A stretch of DNA of 64,000 bases from Pseudolysobacter sp964466115. Lineage in GTDB: Bacteria; Pseudomonadota; Gammaproteobacteria; Xanthomonadales; Rhodanobacteraceae. Below, one piece after another: positions 7,685 to 14,350 of the stretch; the stretch's first letter is position 1; each line of letters starts with the position of its first letter. The position numbers and the translations under genes are program-made. The notes under the pieces were generated by a model, which saw nothing but the letters and a program-made list of their open reading frames with translations, made no database searches and was not told the DNA's origin. The stretch lies in the NCBI GenBank assembly GCA_964466115.1, contig CAYXMH010000005.1, positions 66,731-130,730 on the forward strand, given 5' to 3'.

Positions 7685-8869
7685 TTAGATGAGCTCAATC
7701 GCCAACGCAGTCGCTTCTCCGCCACCGATGCACAGTGAGGCTATACCGCGTCTGCCGCCGCGTTGCTTCAGTGCATGAATCAGGGTAACGACCAAGCGCG
7801 TACCGGAGGCCCCAATCGGATGCCCCAGCGCACAAGCGCCGCCGTTCACGTTGACCTTATCGCGCGGGATTTTCAACTCACGAATCGGAGCCATGGCAAC
7901 GACAGCAAACGCTTCGTTGATTTCAAACAAATCCACATCGGAAACGCTCCAGCCAAGTTTTTTCATCAGCTGCTCGATCGCACCGACCGGGGCGGTGGTA
8001 AACCAGGCCGGCTCTTGCGCCTGGGTGACATGACCTAAGATGCGCGCCAGTGGTTTCGCGCCGAGTTTTTTTGCATGCTCTTCGCTCATCAACACCGTTG
8101 CCGCCGCACCGTCGGAAATTTTCGACGAACTGGCTGCAGTGATGGTGCCGCCGTCTTTGCGGAAGGCGGGTTTTAAGCCGGCGATTTTGCCGAGATCGCA
8201 TTTGGCCGGCTCTTCGTCGGCGCTGATCACGACATCACCTTTGCGTCCAGAAACCGTTACCGGCGTGATTTCGTTGGCGAAAGCCCCCGATTGTTGCGCA
8301 GCCAACGCGCGCTGCACCGATTCGGTCGAGAACGCGTCTTGTTCCTCGCGGGTAAATTTGTATTTATCCGCACAGTTTTCGGCGAACACGCCCATCGCGT
8401 TTTTATCGTACGGATTGGTTAGACCATCCCACGCCATATGATCGACGAGTTCGGTATTGCCGTAGCGCATCCCGGTGCGGCTATTACCCAGCATATGCGG
8501 TGCATTCGTCATCGACTCCATACCACCGGCGACAACGACTTCAGCGGAACCTGCGCGAATCGCATCAAACCCCAACATGATCGTTTTCATGCCGGAACCG
8601 CACACCTTATTAACCGTTGTGCAGGCAACGCTGGTCGGTAAGCCCGCGCCCAATGCCGCTTGGCGCGCGGGCGCCTGCCCGAGATTGGCCGGCAACACAC
8701 AACCCATCAATACCTCACAGACGTCCTGGCCCTGGATGCCGGCTTGCGTCATCGCCGCTTTAATCGCGGTAGAACCCAAAACGGTAGCCGGCACGCCGGT
8801 AAATTGGCCAAGAAACGAACCAATGGCGGTGCGCTGGGCGCCTACGATAACAACGGGTAATGCGGACAT
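7685..8869 (-). CDS. Acetyl-CoA C-acetyltransferase (thiolase II type)
   Basis: A 394-residue biosynthetic/degradative thiolase that interconverts two acetyl-CoA and acetoacetyl-CoA. Catalytic residues are visible: nucleophile C90 in NKVCGSGMK, H350 in CALGHPIGASG and C380 in ASLCIGGGEA. EINEAFAVVAMA and GGMESMTNAPHML are further family landmarks. In this cluster it would thiolyse the acetoacetyl-CoA/acetoacetate arm of leucine degradation or serve beta-oxidation. It begins 116 bases after the small partner of the nucleotidyltransferase and runs into hscC 15 bases downstream. Length and motifs are wholly normal. Exact substrate range (AtoB against BktB type) cannot be told from sequence alone. 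Confidence 0.93.
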   Translation of the reverse strand: MSALPVVIVGAQRTAIGSFLGQFTGVPATVLGSTAIKAAMTQAGIQGQDVCEVLMGCVLPANLGQAPARQAALGAGLPTSVACTTVNKVCGSGMKTIMLGFDAIRAGSAEVVVAGGMESMTNAPHMLGNSRTGMRYGNTELVDHMAWDGLTNPYDKNAMGVFAENCADKYKFTREEQDAFSTESVQRALAAQQSGAFANEITPVTVSGRKGDVVISADEEPAKCDLGKIAGLKPAFRKDGGTITAASSSKISDGAAATVLMSEEHAKKLGAKPLARILGHVTQAQEPAWFTTAPVGAIEQLMKKLGWSVSDVDLFEINEAFAVVAMAPIRELKIPRDKVNVNGGACALGHPIGASGTRLVVTLIHALKQRGGRRGIASLCIGGGEATALAIELI

Positions 8870-8985
8870 GCTGCCTCCGGATGGGAACGACTACCGCGCC
8901 GGTACGGTGCGGCTTAACAACCGCATTATCTCAGTCTTGCTGCATTGCGGCAAATTGGCGAGCGGCAGCAGAAATCGCTACGCAA

Positions 8986-9204
8986 TCAAAGTCGAAAATC
9001 TCGAGCATCTATTGGTTTTAATGATGGGCACGGCGTTGAACCAAATGCTTCTGAGCGCAGCAGAATTTCGTTCAGCAAGGCCAAGTGTTCGGAAGGCGAC
9101 AAACGCCTGGCTTGCGCAATATCAAACTCCTCCACGACATTCGGAGCGTGAGGTTGGCGCAAGGTTTCAAGTGCTAGGCGTGTTATTCGGTCTAAGTAAG
9201 TCAT
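8986..9204 (-). CDS. Small helical protein paired with the upstream nucleotidyltransferase
   Basis: A 72-residue protein whose start lies 38 bases inside the end of the nucleotidyltransferase gene, so the two are translationally coupled. It is mostly helical and charged, with a central stretch RRLSPSEHLALLNEILLRSE. That stretch resembles LSATTAQKVAWFEEMIAIA in the small protein at 20954-21151, which also overlaps the 3' end of a nucleotidyltransferase gene. No signal peptide or membrane segment. Function unknown; an antitoxin-like or activity-modulating partner is a hypothesis. The coupling and the second example support it being real despite its size. Confidence 0.6.
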   Translation of the reverse strand: MTYLDRITRLALETLRQPHAPNVVEEFDIAQARRLSPSEHLALLNEILLRSEAFGSTPCPSLKPIDARDFRL

Positions 9205-9721
9205 TCAGTAAATCTTCGCGATTGAACAAGCGGAAATACTCGCGCAATTCTGCCATATTTAGAGTGGAAGCGCGGATTTTCATCAGCTGAACCGTGTCGA
9301 GCAAATCTTTTAGACGCCGTGGATCCTCCGTGAATGCTTGAATTTTTAGTCCTATCACGCCTTCGACGGATACCACCGATAAGCGTACATTGGCGAAATT
9401 AACGGTCGACGCCTGTGCAAGCAATTTGCGACTAATCGGTCTACGTGCGTGTAGAAAGTCCACGCGTTGGGTGCCACGAACATAACTGGAGAGATCCTCC
9501 CTATGATCGATCTCGGTATACCCGAGCGTGTGCATCAATGCGCGGGCTCGCGGTTCGTCGTCTTGGGATACCAAAAAATCCAGATCATGAGTGGCTCGGT
9601 TATAGCCGTGAATATTAACGGCAATGCCACCGATGGCAGCGAGCGGGAGTTGATGTGCCGTAAAGGCATCAATTAGCTCTAGCAATTGAGTGATCAGGTT
9701 AGCTTGCGCTGATTCGCTCAT
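9167..9721 (-). CDS. Nucleotidyltransferase-fold protein (AbiEii/DUF6036-like), copy A
   Basis: A 184-residue protein with the minimal nucleotidyltransferase signature: GG at 31-32 (AIGGIAVNIHGY) followed 15 residues later by DLD (D46, D48 in NRATHDLDF), plus a distal KIQAFTEDPRRLKDLLDT stretch matching the K...A...R..KD..D pattern of AbiEii/MenT-like enzymes. The family transfers nucleotides to RNA, protein or small molecules and includes type IV toxins and uncharacterised members. Its ATG overlaps the stop of the isovaleryl-CoA dehydrogenase gene by 4 bases (ATGA), so it is embedded in a catabolic operon. A 72-residue partner overlaps its 3' end. A related pair follows icmF at 20446-21151. 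Biological role is unknown. Confidence 0.8.
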   Translation of the reverse strand: MSESAQANLITQLLELIDAFTAHQLPLAAIGGIAVNIHGYNRATHDLDFLVSQDDEPRARALMHTLGYTEIDHREDLSSYVRGTQRVDFLHARRPISRKLLAQASTVNFANVRLSVVSVEGVIGLKIQAFTEDPRRLKDLLDTVQLMKIRASTLNMAELREYFRLFNREDLLNDLLRPNNTPST

Positions 9722-10881
9722 GACCGATCATCAAACAATTCCCGCCCAATCAACATGCGCCGGATTTCATTGGTGCCGGCGCCGATTTCATAAAGCTTAG
9801 CATCGCGCAACAAGCGTCCGGTTGGGTATTCGTTGATATAACCGTTACCGCCCAAGCATTGAATGGCTTCCAGCGTCACTTGCACCGCGCTTTGCGATGC
9901 GTGCAACAGGCACGAGGCCGGATCCATACGCGAGGTGTGGCCGCGGTCGTATTCCATGGCCACCATATAGGCATAGGCACGTGAAGATTGCAGCAATGTG
10001 TACATATCGGCAATTTTTGCTTGCATGATGCCGAAGGTGCCAATCGGGGCATCGAACTGTTTGCGTTCGCGCACATACGGCAGGGCGATATCGAGCGCGG
10101 CTTGCATCAGGCCGATTGGGCCGCCCGAAAGCACCAAGCGTTCGGTGTTCAATCCGGACATCAATACTTTCACGCCTTGATTGACTTCACCCAACACATT
10201 TTCAGCCGGAATCGCGCAATCCTCAAACACCAGCTCACAGGTGTTCGAGCCGCGCATACCGAATTTGTCGAGTTTTTGCGCGGTGCGAAACCCGGGCATA
10301 CCTTTCTCGACGATAAACGCGGTCATCGCGCGCGATTTGTGTTCTTTCGGCGCAGTGCGCATGTACACCACTAACACATCGGCCTCGGGGCCATTGGTGA
10401 TCCACATTTTCGAGCCATTGGCGATCCAGCGATCGCCTTTTAGTTCGGCGCGGCAACTCATCGATCCGACCACATCGGAGCCGGCGCCCGGTTCAGACAT
10501 CGCCAATGCGCCTTTGTGTTCGCCACTGCAAAGCTTCGGTAGGTATTTTTGTCTCTGCGTTTCGGTACTGTTGTGATACAGATTCTGCACGCACAAATTT
10601 GAATGCGCGCCGTAGGACAAACCGACCGAACCCGAGGCACGCGAGATTTCCTCCATCGCGACGACGTGTGCTAAAAAACCAAGGCCGGAGCCACCGTATT
10701 CAACCGGCACGGTCATGCCGAGCAAGCCCATTTCGCCAAGCTTGGGCCACAGATCTTGCGGGAAGGTATTGTCGTGATCGATCGCCGCGGCGTGCGGGGC
10801 GATTTCCTTGTCAGCGAATGCGCGTACGCTTTCGCGCAACCGATCGAGATCTTCGCCCAGCGGAAACACTCGCATACGCAC
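9718..10881 (-). CDS. liuA: Isovaleryl-CoA dehydrogenase
   Basis: An FAD acyl-CoA dehydrogenase of 387 residues that oxidises isovaleryl-CoA to 3-methylcrotonyl-CoA, the first committed Liu step. Seen: ALAMSEPGAGSDVVG (FAD/substrate loop, about 125-139), MWITNGPEADVL, and the IVD-specific catalytic glutamate E247 in NTERLVLSGGP. The position used as catalytic base by medium/short-chain enzymes falls in YEIGAGTNEIRR, where glycine replaces glutamate, exactly as known for IVD. ECLGGNGY-type motif (CLGGNGYINEYPTGRLLRD) is intact. It follows leucine dehydrogenase after a 59-base gap holding a palindromic repeat and overlaps the nucleotidyltransferase start by 4 bases. Confidence 0.96.
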   Translation of the reverse strand: MRMRVFPLGEDLDRLRESVRAFADKEIAPHAAAIDHDNTFPQDLWPKLGEMGLLGMTVPVEYGGSGLGFLAHVVAMEEISRASGSVGLSYGAHSNLCVQNLYHNSTETQRQKYLPKLCSGEHKGALAMSEPGAGSDVVGSMSCRAELKGDRWIANGSKMWITNGPEADVLVVYMRTAPKEHKSRAMTAFIVEKGMPGFRTAQKLDKFGMRGSNTCELVFEDCAIPAENVLGEVNQGVKVLMSGLNTERLVLSGGPIGLMQAALDIALPYVRERKQFDAPIGTFGIMQAKIADMYTLLQSSRAYAYMVAMEYDRGHTSRMDPASCLLHASQSAVQVTLEAIQCLGGNGYINEYPTGRLLRDAKLYEIGAGTNEIRRMLIGRELFDDRS

Positions 10882-10884
10882 TCC

Positions 10885-10944
10885 GTAGGGTGGGCTTTAG
10901 CCCACCGATTCTATACACCTAAGCTGGGCCAAGGCCCAGCCTAC
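10885..10944. repeat. GTAGGGTGGGC-family palindromic element between liuA and ldh
   Basis: GTAGGGTGGGCTTTAGCCCA at the left and GGGCCAAGGCCCAGCCTAC at the right form a REP-like element made of two small hairpins inside one larger palindrome. Its right end supplies the TAG stop of the leucine dehydrogenase gene (10941-10943). Relatives are at 36586-36668, 48436-48499 and 53814-53880. Confidence 0.8.
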
Positions 10945-12044
10945 TGGCCGCGCATACGTCCCAAGAAGCGCGGCGCATTGCTGCCCATGTGCGGCAACTT
11001 GATCTTACCGATCGTCGCGATGCGCTCTTCCGCCATGCGATCAGCGGCTTTATACGTTGGGATATTATCGCGTTTGGAGATCATAAAGATCTTGCCGACG
11101 TTGTAATAGATCGTGCGCATCATGCGCATGGCGCGTTCGCGGTTGTAACCGTCGATTTCAAGCGACACGTTCATGAGGCCGCCGGCGTTTACCGCATAGT
11201 CCGGCGCGTACAGCATGCCGCGCTTTAGCACTTCGTCGCCGATCGCATCGGTGGCGAGTTGGTTGTTCGCCGCACCGCAAATGATTTTGCATTTCAAGCG
11301 CGGTAAGGTTTTTTCGTTCACCGTGCCGCCGAGTGCGCAGGGGCTGTAGACATTCGCCGGCACGTCGTAGATGTCATCAAGCCCAACCGCCTCGCAGCCG
11401 AATTCATCGACGCAGCGTTGCACCGCCTCTTTGTTGATGTCGGTGACGAACACTTTCGCGCCGTGTTCGCGCAGCAATTTGACGAATTCCATGCCGACAT
11501 GGCCAACACCCTGCACGGCGTAGCTGTATTTACCCACGTCTTCGTTGCCATAGGCAAAGTTCAGAGAAGCCAGCAGGCCTTGCAACGTACCGTACGCGGT
11601 AAACGGCGATGGGTCGCCCGATCCGCCATGCACTTGATGCACGCCGGTGACGAATTCGGTTTCCTTGAGTACATATTCCATATCGTTGACGTCGATGCCG
11701 ACGTCCTCGGCGGTGATGTAACGACCGTTCAATGAATTGACGAAGCGCCCGAACGCACGGAACAGCGCTTCGGATTTATCGCGCGACGGATCACCAATGA
11801 TCACGCCTTTGCCGCCACCAAGATTAAGCCCCGATACCGCTGCTTTGTAGCTCATCCCGCGTGATAAACGCAGAACGTCGTTCAACGCATCTTGTTCGGT
11901 CTTGTAGGACCACATACGCAATCCACCCAATGCCGGTCCCAACACCGAGTTATGGATGGCGATGATGGCTTTTAAGCCGGCATCTTTGTTCTGGCAGAAA
12001 ACAACTTCCTCGTGGCCTGAGGTGGCAATAGCTTCGAACACCAT
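10941..12044 (-). CDS. ldh: Leucine (branched-chain amino acid) dehydrogenase
   Basis: NAD-dependent oxidative deamination of leucine, valine and isoleucine to 2-oxo acids, feeding the Liu pathway. I place the start at the ATG at 12044 (MVFEAIATSGHEEVVF), giving 367 residues, the usual family length; the frame is open 17 codons further upstream without a better signal. Motifs: GPALGGLRMWSYKTEQDAL, the catalytic lysine region LSRGMSYKAAVSGLNLGGGK, TAEDVGID (Asp), Rossmann motif VQGVGHVGMEFV, and GAANNQLA. The final residues (RMRGQ and stop) run into a palindromic repeat, so the C-terminus may have been trimmed or extended by that insertion. It is the promoter-proximal gene of the minus-strand run liuA-nucleotidyltransferase-thiolase-hscC. 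Confidence 0.95.
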   Translation of the reverse strand: MVFEAIATSGHEEVVFCQNKDAGLKAIIAIHNSVLGPALGGLRMWSYKTEQDALNDVLRLSRGMSYKAAVSGLNLGGGKGVIIGDPSRDKSEALFRAFGRFVNSLNGRYITAEDVGIDVNDMEYVLKETEFVTGVHQVHGGSGDPSPFTAYGTLQGLLASLNFAYGNEDVGKYSYAVQGVGHVGMEFVKLLREHGAKVFVTDINKEAVQRCVDEFGCEAVGLDDIYDVPANVYSPCALGGTVNEKTLPRLKCKIICGAANNQLATDAIGDEVLKRGMLYAPDYAVNAGGLMNVSLEIDGYNRERAMRMMRTIYYNVGKIFMISKRDNIPTYKAADRMAEERIATIGKIKLPHMGSNAPRFLGRMRGQ

Positions 12045-12417
12045 TGAAGTGATACTCCGAATCAATAAATAAACTTGAGACTCGCGCGACTTCAATTGCG
12101 TGAAATCACACGAGGATTTGTATGGAATTAATTGAATTTGCTGCGAAGCGTTACGGTTTTCCGGTGCGCAACAGGAGCAAAGCGGGGCGTAGTGTAATGC
12201 AAAACCTTAAAGACGTAAGCGCTGCTGTAAGGATTATGTGAAGAATAAGGATGAATCGTCCATTAGCCTCCATAGTACCAATACGATGGAATCGTCGATG
12301 TCATCGTCGAAGAGTTTGCAATTTGTAACAAAATTGGATGTCGGTTTTGGGGTCGCTTGCACGCTATTGAATAGATGAATATCACGATCGGTGTTCGCTA
12401 GTCTCAATGGAGTTGTT
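12045..12417. other. Divergent intergenic region between ldh and the RHS gene
   Basis: 373 bases with no convincing gene. It must hold the leftward promoter of the ldh run and the rightward promoter of the RHS gene. CAATTTGTAAC at 12319-12329 is an exact 11-base match to a block found ahead of both delta-60 genes (53908-53918, 56651-56661), but the companion blocks are not present at the same spacing, so it may be coincidence. Confidence 0.5.
12357..12385 (+). promoter_or_regulatory. Candidate sigma-70 promoter of the RHS gene
   Basis: TTGCAC (12357-12362) and TATCAC (12380-12385) are separated by exactly 17 bases and lie 32 bases before the chosen ATG at 12418. The match to consensus is moderate. 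Confidence 0.35.
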
Positions 12418-14172
12418 ATGGGCAGGTTGCCTCGAGTTCATGTACGCCAATCGCAATTACTATTTCGACTAACCAAGCTCACGCTAAATCGCTTTGCGGC
12501 GTGCGTTGCGCTGACGTTGTTGGCGTCGTTGCATCACTATGCCTACGCCGCCCATTACGGCAACGATCCTTTGGGCCAGGTCTACACTCACGATGGCGGT
12601 GGTTACGTTTACGATGTAAACCAGAACCAGACCTTCCAGTACGTCAAAGCGCCGGGTAGTGCTACCCCAGTCGGCGCCTATGCGGCCTTTCCGGGTTTGG
12701 AGATTGAGTATCGGCTGGATGGCAGCGGTAACTTAACGCGCCAAGTGTTGCGCCGGCACATTGGCAATCAGCGCCAAACCGTGATCGGACCGAACGACGA
12801 CGCCATCGTCGAGTCCGATGCCCTAGGCAACGCGGCGATGGTGCGCCACAGCGCCAGCACCGCGTATGCGAACTACACGCCGTTCGGGCAGATGATCGCT
12901 AGCCGAACCAATGGCTTTAGCAACGAGTGGTACGGCTACAAAGGTGGGCGTATCGATTTAACCGGTACCGGCTTCTATCGCTTCGGTGCGAGAGATTACG
13001 ACCCGCGTACCGGTTTCTGGAACAGCCGTGATCCGATCCGCTATCGACCGACCATGGCATTCGCCAATCCTTACGCTGCGTTCGGTGAAAATTCGATCGC
13101 GAACGATGATCCCTCTGGCTTGCAATCCATACCGGGCAACGCGATCGAGCATCCAATGCCGATTCCTCCAGCCGATGTGGCCGCGGCGGTTCGGCAGTTC
13201 TGCCAAGCCAGCCCATCGGAATGCATCAACGGTATTCCAAACAGTGGCGCCCGCGCGGCGTACTACACTCGCTATGGAAGATTACCGGCAATTACACCTT
13301 TAGCCGGTCAGAATGGGAGGTTGCAGCCAGGCAGTGGCGTAACGCCGATTCCGGCACCTTCGCATTTAGAAGCTCTTCCTTCAAGGCCCGAAATTGGCAT
13401 GGCAGCGGGAGCAACTTTGGCCGCTGAAGGCACCGGTGCTGCCATTTTAAGGTTTGGACCCAGGGCGTTGCCGTATTTGAATGCGGCGCGTGCCGCAGCG
13501 GCACGCCAATGGGCGGCCACATTTTTTAGCGCCGGGTCCACCGCTGCAGGAGGAGGTCCTACTGGACCCATGCCAAATTACAACAGCGCGGCTCCTACCA
13601 ATGGTGTCGCCCGATCTCGACCCGGGTTGCCATCTTCCATAGGTGGTGGAGGCGGCGGAGATGGTGGTAGCGGTCTTTGCATCCTTAATTTGGGCTGTGG
13701 CGGCGAGCCCCGAATTTCCGAATTGAGTGGGCGTTATCCCCGAGCTCGCATTGTCCTGGCTGATCCGGATGTGAATGCCATGACTATGGGAATTGAGGCC
13801 TATAGGGCAGAAAATGGAGGGATGCCTTCCAATGTAGAGCACATTTTTACCAGTGGTCAATTTTTACCAAGTGGGGTTTTTGATCGTGTTTATATCGAAA
13901 ATGTCCATCCCAATTATCAGGCTGCAGCGACGGATGCCGCACGCCTGCTACGCCCGGGCGGGCAAGCTTTTATAACGTACGACACAGCATTTGATACACC
14001 AAGCTTAATCTTCAGTCGATTCACCGCAGAAATTACGCTTCGAGCTGCCGGGTTTCAAACACAAACCATAAGCTATGACGAGGCGGTTCATATGCTGCCG
14101 TTTGATCCGGCAACATCCACCTTGTATCAATTTCATGAGGGGTTGGAGATACGTGCACCGGCGGCGCGTTAA
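12418..14172 (+). CDS. Short RHS-core protein with C-terminal methyltransferase-like domain
   Basis: 584 residues from the ATG at 12418, preferred over the GTG at 12391 because TGGAG (12408-12412) precedes it. Domains: cationic N-terminus and signal-like hydrophobic segment (about 23-44, ending YAYA); a few degenerate YD-type repeats; an RHS-associated core (about 183-235: YRFGARDYDPRTGFWNSRDP, then NPYAAFGENSIANDDPSG); a Pro/Gly/Ala-rich linker ending in a glycine run; and a C-terminal region from about 419 that reads as a Rossmann methyltransferase (ILNLGCGGEP motif I, ARIVLADPD acidic strand, FDRVYIENVHP, LLRPGGQAFITYD). This is the layout of a polymorphic toxin with a variable tip, but the RHS shell is very short and no immunity gene follows. 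Toxin role is inference. Confidence 0.75.
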   Translation: MGRLPRVHVRQSQLLFRLTKLTLNRFAACVALTLLASLHHYAYAAHYGNDPLGQVYTHDGGGYVYDVNQNQTFQYVKAPGSATPVGAYAAFPGLEIEYRLDGSGNLTRQVLRRHIGNQRQTVIGPNDDAIVESDALGNAAMVRHSASTAYANYTPFGQMIASRTNGFSNEWYGYKGGRIDLTGTGFYRFGARDYDPRTGFWNSRDPIRYRPTMAFANPYAAFGENSIANDDPSGLQSIPGNAIEHPMPIPPADVAAAVRQFCQASPSECINGIPNSGARAAYYTRYGRLPAITPLAGQNGRLQPGSGVTPIPAPSHLEALPSRPEIGMAAGATLAAEGTGAAILRFGPRALPYLNAARAAAARQWAATFFSAGSTAAGGGPTGPMPNYNSAAPTNGVARSRPGLPSSIGGGGGGDGGSGLCILNLGCGGEPRISELSGRYPRARIVLADPDVNAMTMGIEAYRAENGGMPSNVEHIFTSGQFLPSGVFDRVYIENVHPNYQAAATDAARLLRPGGQAFITYDTAFDTPSLIFSRFTAEITLRAAGFQTQTISYDEAVHMLPFDPATSTLYQFHEGLEIRAPAAR

Positions 14173-14350
14173 AATTTACTGGCCCAGCGATTTGATTTTG
14201 CATTGGATGTCTACCCATCAGGAATGATCGATCAATCGCATCGCGCCTAAACGGGCGGGAACAATGCTTAAGAGGGTACCTGCTTCTACAGGTATTGCGC
14301 CACCCTTCTGACCCCATCATCGGAACAGGGTTTAATGCATAGCAGAGTCT

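Noticed and set aside
14173..14350. Immunity gene for the RHS-methyltransferase protein
   Set aside because: No open frame with a start, ribosome site and sensible length is present in these 178 bases.
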